A DNA stretch of 64,000 nt from Citrobacter amalonaticus (GCF_001559075.2 NZ_CP014015.2:2976001-3040000), one strand, 5' to 3'; numbered from the stretch's first letter, positions 1 to 9,731 are shown. Program-made: numbers and translations. The notes: generated by a model not told the origin, from the sequence alone.

Positions 1-3000
1 CCAGATGGCGCCATGCGTATACTGCCCTCCGTTTTCCCGCACGCCGGGCAGGTACCCCTGTATGTAGCCCGGATTTGGACCGTGTCCGTCGAAAGGAGGC
101 GTTAACAGTTTGATCAGCCCTCCTTCGTTATCCACAAGGTGCTTATCCAGCGCCTGCATGGCCTTTGCGCACCGTCCCGGGCTCGCGGCGCCGGACAATA
201 CAGACCAGCTCTGCGCAATCGCATCAATCCGGCAGTCCTGTGAGGTTTTCGATCCCAGGGGAGTACCATCGTCAAAATACCCGCGCCGGTACCATTCCCC
301 ATCCCAGGCGTGGGCTTCGAGATTACTTTGCAGGCGCAGAGCCTGTGAACGGCACATCGCGGCGACGCTTTCATCCAGCCTGCGCTCCGCCAGCGCTGCA
401 AACCGCTGCAAAATGTCGTACAGGAAGAAGCCCAGCCAGACGCTTTCACCTTTGCCTTCGATACCCACCCGGTTCATCCCGTCATTCCAGTCACCAGCCC
501 CCATCAGCGGCAGGCCATGCTCCCCGAAGCGAAGTCCATAGTGAATAGCTTTGACGCAGTGTAACCAGAGTGTCTCTTCGGTGCCGCTGATGACCGGCGT
601 GTCATAGACAGACTCTTCACCAGGCTGAAGCGAGCGTCCCTCCAGATAAGGAATGCGTATTCCCAGAGCCTCCATATCCCCCGTCGTTTCAACATAGTGG
701 CAAACAGCAAGCGGCAGCCAAAGATAGTCATCGGAACAGCGGGTACGCACACCGTTGCCGTGTGGCGGGTGCCACCAGTGTTGCACATCCCCCTCGATAA
801 ACTGCCGTGATGCACAGAGTATTATCTGTTCACGCATCCGGTCCGGAGCAGCGTGGCTCAGAGCCAGCGTATCCTGCAGCTGATCGCGAAAACCAAATGC
901 ACCGCCAGACTGATAGTAGCCACTCCGGGCCATAAGACGGCAGGCGACCGTCTGATACAACAGCCAGCCATTAACCAGTAAATTTACGGACGTGTCGGGG
1001 GTGTTAACTACGATTTTATCGAGAACATTGTGCCAGTGATTATGAATCCGGTTCAGCTCCTGGCGGACCGTATCCTCGTTCATGTAGCGGGCCAGCGTCT
1101 CCTGAGCACAAACATCATTCTCCTCTGCACCGAGGATAAAAATAAACGTCCTCTGGTCCCCGTCAATTAATGTAACCGCCGATTGCACCGCTCCGCAGGG
1201 ATCCAGACCGGCCCCCGTCTTACCAGAAAGCTTTTGCAGTTTCATAGCCGAAGGGGCGTGAAGGGAACCATTACGGCCAATAAACTCCCGGCGGTCCCCT
1301 GTCAGAGAACAGTCATTACCGCTGACGGCAAAAAATGCAGTTCGGCCGCCACCATTATCACCATAAAAGTTATTCGCAAGTATCCCGCAGCCGCCGGGCG
1401 TTCTGGCCACATGTGTCACAATGTGAGGGGCTGAGCGCGTTCGTGTTTCTCCGAGCGTCCACTCTACATAGCCTGTGACGGAAAGTTGACGTGTCCGTCC
1501 CGAGGAGTTACTGAGCGTCAGGAGCACCAGTTTAACCGGATCTTCTTCAGCAACCAGGACCGTCAACTCGCTGTCTATACCACTCTCACGATGGGCAAAA
1601 ACGCTGTAGCCAAAACCATGGCGGGTCAGGTAGTCACCGTGTCCGCGAACAGGTAAAGCCGTCGGCGACCAGCACTCCCCGCTCTCTTCATCGCGCAGGT
1701 AAAATGCCTCGCCGCTGCGATCGCTCACCGGATCGTTCTCCCACGGCGTCAACCGGTATTCATGGGCATTCTCATACCAGGTATAGGCCTGCCCTGCCTC
1801 TGAGATCACACTGCCAAAACGAGAATTTGCCAGTATGTTCGACCAGGGAGCCGGTGTAAGCGCATTTTCCCGAAGGACGATCTGATACTCCCGCCCATCC
1901 TGAGAAAATCCACCGTATCCGTTGAAATGGCATAACTGACTGGTATCAGGGCTCCAGTCCGTATGTTGATTACGCTCGCGCACAGCACGCGGAATGAATG
2001 CCCTTGCCGGCGATTTCAGGGTATGAATACGCTGGTTAAGCTGCTCATTAATACCCCCTGCGCGGTCATCAAGATAAAGACAGGCCACGCTCATCAAAAG
2101 CAACTTATCCTCAGCGGAGAGATGCTCACCGTTGCGGACAAAAAGCCCGCCCTTTTTATCCAGCAGACTGGCTTCAGACCCGGCATAAATTAACTCCATA
2201 ATCTGATTTTGTAATCCCTGCTGGTAGCCGCCGGGGCTGTTATTCAGGATAACCAAATCAACATCCAGCCCTTTCTGTCTCCAGTAACGGTGTGCCTGAA
2301 TCAGTGTGGTCACTGAGGTGATACTTTCCTCGCTGGTTATACTCAGCAGCACTATCGGCAGATCCCCTGAAATTGCCCAGCCCCACAGTCCGGACTGGCC
2401 ACGCCGGTTGCGGCCTATCGCCTGGCCTTCGGCGCGCAGCTCCTGGACAGGGTAAAGCACAGCGCTGGCGAGACTATTGAACAACGTGGCATCATCTTCA
2501 CTGGCGTTCATCTGGCGCAATACCACCAGACTGTGAGACCAGGCCAGTTCAAAGACGCGATCGGCAATAGGGTAATCGCGATATTTCTCCAGCAACGCCA
2601 GGCTCTGCTGACGGGTCTCGCTGATGCCATAAATGATATCAATCGTAACCGGCTGCCCTGGCTGCAGAATGATGGCGTTGCGAATTGCCAGTATCGGATC
2701 CAGCACCGAGCCCGACGTGTTGCCTAGCATCCCTCCCGTCTCTATTGCCTGTGCATTCGCAGGGTTTCTGCCACGTCCAATAAACCTTGCCCTGTCCGTT
2801 TCAAACGACACGTTATGTCGGTTATCGCCGTGCACCACCATCATGTGAAACAGGCAAGGGCCCGGTTCATCCGGTGAGCGCGGGCGCCGGTGGCAAAGAA
2901 TAGCGTCACGCTCAGGAGCCAGCTCAGTCTGAATAAACAAATTGCTGAATGCCGGGTGTGCCAGATCGCTGGCATCAGGTGCCAGTACCACTTCAGCATA

Positions 3001-6000
3001 GGTTGTCAGCTCCAGAGAGCGAGGCTTACGACCACGATGAATCAGTGTGAGCCGTCGCAATTCAACATCATCCTCCGGAGAGATCACCACCTGAGTTTTG
3101 ACGCTGAGTCCCCCGAAGCTGCGTCTGAATTCTGCCCCCGCATCGGTGAACAACACTTCCTCGTCTTGTCCGCTGGTGTAGCCTGTTGGTTGCCAGGTAT
3201 TGCTCCACACATCTCCCGTCTGGGTATCGCGGATGTAGCAGAATGCTCCCCAGTTATCACGGGTGGTATCACTGCGCCAGCGCGTTAGTGCAATATCATT
3301 CCAGCGACTGTAACCACCGCCGCCCGCGGTCAACATCAGATGATAATGGCCGTTGGACAGGAGTTGAATATCCGGGGAGGGGGTATCCACGCTATAGAAA
3401 ATACGGGGTTCATAGCGAACGGGTTTGACCATGCCCTCATGAGATTCAAAATGACGGCGCGGACTGTACAGATCGACCGCATCCGGCACGCGCTCCTGTA
3501 ACAGCAGACTCGCTGACCGGAATACCGTGCTGGACATAAAGCGTTCAGTCATGGGGGCGTCAAGCAGCACATGAGCCAGCGCCTGAAATGCCATACCCTG
3601 GTGATGCGCCATCCAGGACTGTACCACCGCATAGAGCTGACCGGTTGCAAGACGTGAGGGGGTATAGTCCAGCGCTTCATAAAAACCGTATTCTCCGCGT
3701 GCACCATTTTTTTGCAGCCTGAACAGGTTCTCACAGGCTCTCTGTGGGGAAACCATCAGCGCCAGCAGCGTGGCGTAAGGAGCAACAACCATGTCATCGG
3801 CAAGTCCCCTGCGTAGACCGAGCCCCGGTACGCCAAATGCCTGATACTGATAATTATGCTGAACATCAAAAGCATGATAGCCAGACTCTGAAACACCCCA
3901 TGGTACCCCGCGTTCTTTCCCCCAATGAATCTGGCGCATAACCGCCGACTGACTCATTTCATCGAGCAGACTGCCGGGCCAGGTGGGCATCACCAGATTC
4001 GGCATCAGATATTCAAACATGGATCCGCTCCATGACATCAGGGCAGTTTCATTATCAATCGTGGTAAACAATCGACCCAGCGCGTACCAGCTTTTAAGAG
4101 GCAGCTGATTAGTCGCAATGGCAAGAAAACTGGTCAGGCGGATTTCAGACGGCAGGAGATCGTAGTGGCTTTTGTCAGGCATATTGGTGTCACAGTTATA
4201 ACCGACGCTGAGCAGACTGGTTGCTTCACTGTACAGAAAGGCGAAATCCATCCGGGCATGCTCATCCAGCCGCTGTTCCAGCTCGGTGATAATATTGAGT
4301 CGCATTCGGGCCTGCTCCGCCACTGACGCCGGAGGCGTTCCTGTACCGGTTAATGTCGGACGGGCAAGCTCGCTCAGCGTCGGCAGCGTCTGTTCATTCC
4401 AGGATGCAGGCAACCAGCCAAGCAACAGAGACCACTCATGGCAAAGCTGAACCAGTTGATGCTCCAGATGTCCAGCCCAGCGCATCTGAAGAGGAGATCC
4501 CTGATGACATGCGCTGGTCAGATGGTTGCACTGGGTGCGCATGCTTTTCAGTTCGCTGAAAAGCGCCTGCGGAGAGAGCGACACCGCGTTCAGGCAATGC
4601 TTGCGCAGCAGTCTCAGGCTGTCAGGTGGGTTCTTACCCCACTGTTTTTCCAGAATATCCAGCGTATCGTTCAGTCCTGCCAGTATCTGTTGGTTGCTTA
4701 AAACAGGCTGATGACGCATGGCGGACAGGCCTGCACGCAGGGTCAATAAATGCCCGGCCATATTGCCGCTGTCGACGCTGGAGATATAGCGTGGACTTAG
4801 GGGGGCCAGCGTACGGGTGTCATACCAGTTGTAGAGATGGCCCCGGTAGTGCTCCATTTTATCCATCGTGTCGAGCGTGAGCGACACGCGCCGGAGCACC
4901 TCTCCGCCAGGCAGGTAGCCAAAGTCCCATGCCGTCAGGTTAGCCATAAGTGAAAGACCAATATTGGTAGGAGAAGTTCGGTGTGCCACCGTCGGTTGTG
5001 GTATTTCCTGATAATTATCAGGCGGAAGCCAGTTCTCTTTTGCTGTGGCAAATGTTTCAAAAAAAGCCCAGATTTCACGGCTTGTCTGGCGTAACAGCTG
5101 TTTTTGTTCCTGATTAGGCGAAAAAACCTTACGCACGGGCTGGCGACTCAGCCAGCTCATCAGCAGCGGTGCCACACACCATACCAAACCGATCGGTAAC
5201 GCAATCCCCAGCAGCTGTGGGGCAAATTGTCCGGTCAGTATTGTCAGCGCCACGCCACCGGCAACGTTCAGCCACATCGCCTGATAAAAACGTGCAACAG
5301 TGGGTCTGGCCTGACTGCTGTCCTGGCTGTGGCTGACCCACTGGCTGAGGTGACGCCTGCTTATCCCCAGTCGCCATAGCGTCACGGCGATCGCTTTCAG
5401 CGAATATCCGGCTTCGTGCGGCAGTATCGCAAAATTAAGGCTGATACCTGACAGACGCTTTAGCGCGCCCGCCCCCACCATTAACAGATGCGGCTTCACG
5501 CGGCGACGCAGAGGTTTATGCAGAAGGTCGTGGCTGATGCAGAGGATGGCTGGCAACAGCCATATCAGCAACAGTATGCCCAGCCAGTAAACCGGGTTGG
5601 GTACCCAAAGCAGAGCGAAGAACAGCAATATCAGTAAGGAGGGGGCGACCAGACTGCGACGTAGATTATCGAGTAATTTCCAGTAAGAAAGCGCGGTCAG
5701 CGGATTCCTGACCCGGGTTCCATCGGCTTTTCTGACGCGTGGTTTTAGCCAGTTAAGCAGTTGCCAGTCACCCCGGATCCAGCGTGAACGTCGTGCAACA
5801 TCCGACAGATAATTATTAGGGTACTGTTCGTACAGTAACACCTCGCTCAGCAGACCCGAACGTGCATAGCATCCTTCAAGCAGATCGTGGCTGAGTACCA
5901 GATTTTCCGGGCAGATGTTGGTAGTGGCCTGCATAAAAATATCAACATCGTAAATCCCTTTGCCCACAAACGAGCCTTCCCCAAAGAGATCCTGATAAAT

Positions 6001-8124
6001 ATCCGAAGACATCATCGAATAAGGGTTATTGCCCGGTACGCTGCTGCGCAGGGCTGCGTAACGCCCCTGACCGTTGCGTGGTATCTCCTCCGCAAGACCG
6101 GGCTGTAAAATACCGAATCCTTTGACAACCCTCTGGCGTACCGGATCATACTCAGGCGTATTCAGCGGATGCGCCATCGTCGCGACGAGTTTGTGTGCCG
6201 TATCGCGCGGGAGCACCGTATCGCTGTCCAGGGTAATGACGTATTTTATGTGACCCGGTAAAAGGTGGGCAGGCATCTCTGCAACGCTGACGAATTGCGT
6301 TCCGGGATGGCGCAACCAGCTGTTCAGTAACGCCAGTTTTCCCCGCTTGCGTTCATAGCCCATCCACGCTCCTTCCGAGGGGTTCCATTCAGGCTGGCGA
6401 TGTAACAGATAAAAACGTGGTCGGCCGGAGGGGTAGCGGCGATTAAGCGCCTGCGTATCGGCGATAGCCTGTCTGAGCAGCGCGTGACTTTCCGGCGAGG
6501 GTTCATTTTCAGAATCAGCAAAATCAGTGAGCAGCGCGAACCTGAGATTTTCGTTTTCATTCCCCAACCAGCAGACTTCAAGACTGGTGAGGAGCTGGCT
6601 GAAACTTTCGTGGCTGGTCAACATGCAGGGAATGACTAACATGGTGGCACTGTCAGCGGGAATACCGGCTGAAAAATCCATCCCCGGTAAGGGTCGAGGA
6701 ACGCGAAAACGGGTGGTTGCATCACTGAGCAAATCGCTCATTAACTGAGTTAATGCGATAATCAGAGGTAATATCACCGCGATCAATAGCCAGTCTGCGC
6801 CCTGCATGGCGGTTTCGTGCAATATTGCTGCGGTCGCTGCGGTTGTCAGCAACGCCAGGCTTCCAAGCCATGACAGCAGGGTTATTCTGTTGAAACTGTG
6901 CCGCAAGCGTATGAGCCTTGAGGCGTCTGCCAGGAGATGAATATCCAGCGCCTGTCGACCTTCGCCCGCAAGATAATAACCAACATGATGTTCCGGTGTA
7001 TCGGGCGCTTTTTCCTCTGAAAGCGCCAGCACCTTCTCAGCAACCTCAGGCTCGCTGAGACCGCTGTCTCTGGCCAGAACCTCAACTACGTGCCGGTAAT
7101 GATCCCGGGTATTAAAGTGCATCCGGGGATAGATGCCGGCAGGATCATTGCGTAATGCCTGTTCGACAACGCTTATCGTTTCGGCGAAATCAGCCCAGTC
7201 CGTTTCACTCAATAAACGCAGGCCCGCGATGCTGTTACTGACGGACAGCTGGCTGGCGGCAAGCTGCTGATTGAAACTATGTATGAGAACGTCAGTGGTG
7301 ATCCCCTGTTCCCGAAGGCACTGATCAACCCAGGTCAGAGGTAACGACAGCGCGTTGCCATGCCCCTGCAGGCGCCGCACCAGCTCTGCGACAAACGCAC
7401 TGGTTAACGGAGGTCGGGAGCGCGCCATATCGGCAACCACCATGATTAAATCACCAGGCGCACTCTCTGCGCATTCGACAATCCTTGTTATCCACGTATC
7501 AGCAAGGTTTCTGTCCTGCTGCGCTTTTATCACTTCCATACTGATACGACGAAGATTTTCAATCAGCGCAAGGCGCAGCATTCCCGGTAACGCCCAGACT
7601 TCACCCAGCGTCAGCGGCGTCACCTGTTGATAGGCAGTGAGATAGCTGGTCAGGCTGGCGGCATCCCAGCGGCCATCGCCGTGAGCAATGGCCTCTGATG
7701 CAATATGATAAATTCGTGGGCAATTCAGCGGCGATACAAGCGACGGAAGACCTTTGCCAAAGCTTTTCGGCAGATGCTGGCGGACAGTGCGGATTTGTTC
7801 CTCAATCAGATAATAATTGTCCAGCAGCCATTCACCGGCGGGCATGATACTGGTCTTTTTACCCGCGTTAAGCTCATAGCAGTTTTGGGTAATGACGGCC
7901 TCATTGTCGCCAAGCCGTTTCAGAAGATAATAAGGATGCCTATCCGGTGATACTTTATGAGTCCGCGCCAGCTTCTGGCCGTAGCGTTCCATCTGGACGG
8001 TCGAAAAGAGTTCTGACCGCGGCGAGCTTTCACCGGCAGGATCGTTCGCCGAAAACGTTATGTTTTCGGCAGCATTCATCAGAATACGGGAGCGGTTAAA
8101 CCACGCTCTGGGGATCATTTTCAT
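1..8124 (-). CDS. Cyclic beta-1,2-glucan synthase-like protein (NdvB/ChvB/Cgs family), 3' end outside the window
   Basis: The reading frame is open from the ATG at 8124 to the window edge: 2708 codons with no stop at any of the points I followed. Cgs/NdvB proteins are roughly 2800-2900 residues, so a short C-terminus is probably missing. In order I see an N-terminal region with hydrophobic segments (about residues 410-460), a GT84-type glycosyltransferase with an LDSDT (DxD) motif and RSRWIRGDWQ (QxxRW-like) motif near residues 630-790, more membrane segments, a region with HYDLLPSEIRL and FEYLMPNLVMPTWPG (the glucanase/transglycosylase-like part), and a C-terminal GH94 phosphorylase-like module with GFRDQLQD, GDWNDGMN and PGVRENGGQYTHG. 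In Brucella and rhizobia these inner-membrane enzymes make cyclic periplasmic glucan. The product here is inferred. Enterobacteria normally use OpgGH for this, so the gene looks accessory. The start has no strong ribosome site, but the next in-frame stop lies only 45 bases upstream. Confidence 0.9.
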   Translation of the reverse strand, partial: MKMIPRAWFNRSRILMNAAENITFSANDPAGESSPRSELFSTVQMERYGQKLARTHKVSPDRHPYYLLKRLGDNEAVITQNCYELNAGKKTSIMPAGEWLLDNYYLIEEQIRTVRQHLPKSFGKGLPSLVSPLNCPRIYHIASEAIAHGDGRWDAASLTSYLTAYQQVTPLTLGEVWALPGMLRLALIENLRRISMEVIKAQQDRNLADTWITRIVECAESAPGDLIMVVADMARSRPPLTSAFVAELVRRLQGHGNALSLPLTWVDQCLREQGITTDVLIHSFNQQLAASQLSVSNSIAGLRLLSETDWADFAETISVVEQALRNDPAGIYPRMHFNTRDHYRHVVEVLARDSGLSEPEVAEKVLALSEEKAPDTPEHHVGYYLAGEGRQALDIHLLADASRLIRLRHSFNRITLLSWLGSLALLTTAATAAILHETAMQGADWLLIAVILPLIIALTQLMSDLLSDATTRFRVPRPLPGMDFSAGIPADSATMLVIPCMLTSHESFSQLLTSLEVCWLGNENENLRFALLTDFADSENEPSPESHALLRQAIADTQALNRRYPSGRPRFYLLHRQPEWNPSEGAWMGYERKRGKLALLNSWLRHPGTQFVSVAEMPAHLLPGHIKYVITLDSDTVLPRDTAHKLVATMAHPLNTPEYDPVRQRVVKGFGILQPGLAEEIPRNGQGRYAALRSSVPGNNPYSMMSSDIYQDLFGEGSFVGKGIYDVDIFMQATTNICPENLVLSHDLLEGCYARSGLLSEVLLYEQYPNNYLSDVARRSRWIRGDWQLLNWLKPRVRKADGTRVRNPLTALSYWKLLDNLRRSLVAPSLLILLFFALLWVPNPVYWLGILLLIWLLPAILCISHDLLHKPLRRRVKPHLLMVGAGALKRLSGISLNFAILPHEAGYSLKAIAVTLWRLGISRRHLSQWVSHSQDSSQARPTVARFYQAMWLNVAGGVALTILTGQFAPQLLGIALPIGLVWCVAPLLMSWLSRQPVRKVFSPNQEQKQLLRQTSREIWAFFETFATAKENWLPPDNYQEIPQPTVAHRTSPTNIGLSLMANLTAWDFGYLPGGEVLRRVSLTLDTMDKMEHYRGHLYNWYDTRTLAPLSPRYISSVDSGNMAGHLLTLRAGLSAMRHQPVLSNQQILAGLNDTLDILEKQWGKNPPDSLRLLRKHCLNAVSLSPQALFSELKSMRTQCNHLTSACHQGSPLQMRWAGHLEHQLVQLCHEWSLLLGWLPASWNEQTLPTLSELARPTLTGTGTPPASVAEQARMRLNIITELEQRLDEHARMDFAFLYSEATSLLSVGYNCDTNMPDKSHYDLLPSEIRLTSFLAIATNQLPLKSWYALGRLFTTIDNETALMSWSGSMFEYLMPNLVMPTWPGSLLDEMSQSAVMRQIHWGKERGVPWGVSESGYHAFDVQHNYQYQAFGVPGLGLRRGLADDMVVAPYATLLALMVSPQRACENLFRLQKNGARGEYGFYEALDYTPSRLATGQLYAVVQSWMAHHQGMAFQALAHVLLDAPMTERFMSSTVFRSASLLLQERVPDAVDLYSPRRHFESHEGMVKPVRYEPRIFYSVDTPSPDIQLLSNGHYHLMLTAGGGGYSRWNDIALTRWRSDTTRDNWGAFCYIRDTQTGDVWSNTWQPTGYTSGQDEEVLFTDAGAEFRRSFGGLSVKTQVVISPEDDVELRRLTLIHRGRKPRSLELTTYAEVVLAPDASDLAHPAFSNLFIQTELAPERDAILCHRRPRSPDEPGPCLFHMMVVHGDNRHNVSFETDRARFIGRGRNPANAQAIETGGMLGNTSGSVLDPILAIRNAIILQPGQPVTIDIIYGISETRQQSLALLEKYRDYPIADRVFELAWSHSLVVLRQMNASEDDATLFNSLASAVLYPVQELRAEGQAIGRNRRGQSGLWGWAISGDLPIVLLSITSEESITSVTTLIQAHRYWRQKGLDVDLVILNNSPGGYQQGLQNQIMELIYAGSEASLLDKKGGLFVRNGEHLSAEDKLLLMSVACLYLDDRAGGINEQLNQRIHTLKSPARAFIPRAVRERNQHTDWSPDTSQLCHFNGYGGFSQDGREYQIVLRENALTPAPWSNILANSRFGSVISEAGQAYTWYENAHEYRLTPWENDPVSDRSGEAFYLRDEESGECWSPTALPVRGHGDYLTRHGFGYSVFAHRESGIDSELTVLVAEEDPVKLVLLTLSNSSGRTRQLSVTGYVEWTLGETRTRSAPHIVTHVARTPGGCGILANNFYGDNGGGRTAFFAVSGNDCSLTGDRREFIGRNGSLHAPSAMKLQKLSGKTGAGLDPCGAVQSAVTLIDGDQRTFIFILGAEENDVCAQETLARYMNEDTVRQELNRIHNHWHNVLDKIVVNTPDTSVNLLVNGWLLYQTVACRLMARSGYYQSGGAFGFRDQLQDTLALSHAAPDRMREQIILCASRQFIEGDVQHWWHPPHGNGVRTRCSDDYLWLPLAVCHYVETTGDMEALGIRIPYLEGRSLQPGEESVYDTPVISGTEETLWLHCVKAIHYGLRFGEHGLPLMGAGDWNDGMNRVGIEGKGESVWLGFFLYDILQRFAALAERRLDESVAAMCRSQALRLQSNLEAHAWDGEWYRRGYFDDGTPLGSKTSQDCRIDAIAQSWSVLSGAASPGRCAKAMQALDKHLVDNEGGLIKLLTPPFDGHGPNPGYIQGYLPGVRENGGQYTHGAIW

Positions 8125-8279
8125 AGCATTGCTCTGATGCGACGTTAGCGCGCAGGAGCAGTTGCGAAATCAGTTCAGAAACGTTCTCTCAGGATGGGCG
8201 TCAGGCATCAGGGATTTAACAGCTGCCGGAATCTAACATAAGTATAGGACATGAGCTCTGTTCTGCGGTTTTGGTCGAG
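8125..8279. other. Intergenic region upstream of the glucan synthase gene
   Basis: This short gap must hold the promoter of the leftward glucan synthase gene and the end of the small zinc-ribbon gene. I see no convincing promoter, operator or terminator in it. Confidence 0.4.
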
Positions 8280-8450
8280 CTAGCGTCGGGAGATAAACAG
8301 AGCCTTACATCCGGGGCAAAGCATGGTCTGGTTGAGCCGGATTTTTGACAACGGTTGTACTGATTTTAAGCCACAAACAGGACAGGCAGCAGTGGCAGTA
8401 GACGCACTGCTGAAGAATTTCATTGCGTAATTGATAACAGACATAACCAT
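8280..8450 (-). CDS. Small zinc-ribbon protein, YmcF/YnfU-like
   Basis: A 56-residue ORF that is easy to miss. It starts at ATG 8450 behind an AAAGG ribosome site about six bases upstream, and ends with TAG at 8280. It carries two CxxC knuckles, ACPVCG near residue 23 and LCPGCK near residue 45, separated by a basic stretch ending in RLNQTM. That is the layout of a small zinc ribbon. Small zinc-ribbon proteins of the YmcF/YnfU type are encoded beside cold-shock genes in E. coli, and this one lies 75 bases downstream of cspH on the same strand, so it may be co-transcribed and cold-induced. Its molecular role is unknown. Family assignment rests on the cysteine pattern and the neighbourhood, not on an alignment. 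Confidence 0.7.
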   Translation of the reverse strand: MVMSVINYAMKFFSSASTATAACPVCGLKSVQPLSKIRLNQTMLCPGCKALFISRR

Positions 8451-8478
8451 TAACCTTTCAATGAATGAGCTTCACCGT

Positions 8479-8490
8479 ACCACATGTGGT
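8479..8490. promoter_or_regulatory. 12-bp perfect palindrome ACCACATGTGGT
   Basis: A perfect palindrome between cspH and the zinc-ribbon gene, followed by A/T-rich sequence. It could be a protein-binding site or a short RNA hairpin in the read-through transcript. No known consensus is recognised. Confidence 0.25.
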
Positions 8491-8525
8491 TAAGTTTTAA
8501 TCTATCTATTTTGACACACTGAAAA

Positions 8526-8738
8526 TCAGGAAAGATAAATGTTCGCAGCCACAGGCCCCCTGAGACCGTTTATCCGGCAAAACTCTATGCGGCTTCCAGG
8601 GATGAGTAATTCTGATTCGCGAGAGTTAACGGCTGAAATGTGAAGCAGAACGTCTTTTCGTCCATCAGATGGGATGATGAGGCCTTTACCACTAAGAATA
8701 TCAAAGCTTTTGACAATTCCTGTCATTTTATGGGACAA
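8526..8738 (-). CDS. cspH: Cold shock-like protein CspH
   Basis: A 70-residue single cold-shock-domain protein. The sequence opens MSHKMTGIVKSFD and contains EFCRINGLRGPVAANIYLS, which matches what I know of E. coli CspH almost word for word. As in CspH, the RNP1 motif is degenerate: the KGFGFI of CspA is KGLIIP here, so nucleic-acid binding is probably weaker than for CspA. The start codon is TTG at 8738, placed by a good AAGGA ribosome site seven bases upstream; an internal ATG four codons later would cut into the first strand. The gene is divergent to a second CspA-family gene at 9017, the same arrangement as cspH-cspG in E. coli. The long spacer between them probably includes the long 5' leaders typical of this family. 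Confidence 0.88.
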   Translation of the reverse strand: MSHKMTGIVKSFDILSGKGLIIPSDGRKDVLLHISAVNSRESELLIPGSRIEFCRINGLRGPVAANIYLS

Positions 8739-9016
8739 GTCAATTCCTTATTGAAAACACGTAAAGACTATACATTGAAAATGGCATTCAGCCACTTTTA
8801 TTTTCCCTACAGGACCTCTGGACGGCTAAAAGATAATTTGCTTATATCGATTCCCTGTGCCTTAATGAATCCCATCAGTTCGATGTACTAATGAAAGTTA
8901 GAAATTTTCCGGGCAGTTCTCATTACCAGGCGCTATCGTTGATATCCCCTCTTTTGAGTCCATATATTTAATCCTATACGTTTACTATCAATACAATCAT
9001 GTATAACGGAGTCAGT

Positions 9017-9235
9017 ATGACCTCTAGAATTATGGGCCTGGTTAAATGGTTTAACGAAGACAAAGGTTTTGGCTTCATCTCTCCTCTTGATGGCAGCAAA
9101 GATATCTTTGTCCATTTGTCTGCACTTGATGGCGACAACTTTAAAACTTTATTTGAAGGTCAGAAAGTTGAATTCGCCATTCACCGCGGAGACAAGGGTC
9201 CTGCTGCTGCAAACGTAACACTTTGCGATAAATAA
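9017..9235 (+). CDS. CspA-family cold-shock protein (CspG/CspB-like)
   Basis: A 72-residue cold-shock domain with intact RNA-binding motifs: VKWFNEDKGFGFISP (RNP1, about residues 9-23) and DIFVHLSAL (RNP2-like, about 30-38), then LFEGQKVEF and KGPAAANV. These proteins act as cytoplasmic RNA chaperones. I chose ATG 9017 rather than the ATG at 8999 because GGAG lies just upstream of it and the family begins at this point. It is divergent to cspH, which suggests cspG, but the surrounding genes are not those around cspG in E. coli K-12, so I leave the symbol open. A long untranslated leader with thermoregulatory structure is expected for the family, but I cannot identify its elements here. Confidence 0.88.
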   Translation: MTSRIMGLVKWFNEDKGFGFISPLDGSKDIFVHLSALDGDNFKTLFEGQKVEFAIHRGDKGPAAANVTLCDK

Positions 9236-9421
9236 ATCATTGTGGGTCTGCGATAACTATAAAGGATTATTCCTGAGTAGACAGATCCATAACTTAAATC
9301 AGATGAAAGTCGTTTATTCATAATATCTGATCAGCATATTTTTCAAAATTATGAGTATGCTAACCGATGTGATGAAGTGCAGTACTACTGCATAAAAAGT
9401 CTAAAAGCACAAACTAACCAC

Positions 9422-9475
9422 ATGTTAAATAAGAAGTGCGTAATGGCTTTGACCTTAATGGCATCTGCCAGTTAA
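9422..9475 (+). pseudogene. 17-codon signal-peptide-like fragment, possible gene remnant
   Basis: A tiny ORF encodes MLNKKCVMALTLMASAS and then stops. It reads like the first part of a signal peptide (basic start, hydrophobic core, ASA-type end) but there is no mature protein after it and no ribosome site before it. It may be the remains of a gene for an exported protein, or chance. Confidence 0.2.
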
Positions 9476-9503
9476 TATCCACGAGAGAACAGGGTAATAG
9501 AAT

Positions 9504-9731
9504 ATGATTAAAGTCCTTGTTTTCTTTAATGCTGAATCCTGTAAAGTCATGACCGTTCTGGAAGGTATATCCTCTATCAGGCAGGAATATCCAAACGGTG
9601 AAGAAACACATCTTCGGATTATGTCTGCAGGTTTTCCTTCCTTAACTGGCGATCATGGTATTGTTTACGTGGCTACTGACAGGGAGTTAACGTCACAGGA
9701 GATACTTGATGCGGCCAGGAAATATTTATAG
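9504..9731 (+). CDS. Small protein of unknown function (75 aa)
   Basis: I do not recognise this protein. The ORF has an AGGG ribosome site about nine bases before ATG 9504 and is followed within 90 bases by a strong rho-independent terminator, so it looks like a genuine single-gene unit. The sequence is soluble and mixed alpha/beta in appearance: a hydrophobic first strand (IKVLVFF), a middle ending in HLRIMSAGFP, a second hydrophobic strand (GIVYVATD), and a C-terminal segment SQEILDAARKYL that would form an amphipathic helix. There is no signal peptide or membrane segment, and one cysteine. It lies between a cold-shock gene and an H-NS paralogue in a region that looks accessory. Confidence 0.6.
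   Translation: MIKVLVFFNAESCKVMTVLEGISSIRQEYPNGEETHLRIMSAGFPSLTGDHGIVYVATDRELTSQEILDAARKYL

Noticed and set aside
114..8113. Many ORFs of 60-150 codons on both strands between 100 and 8100
   Set aside because: All overlap the glucan synthase frame, which carries the conserved motifs. They are shadows in other frames.
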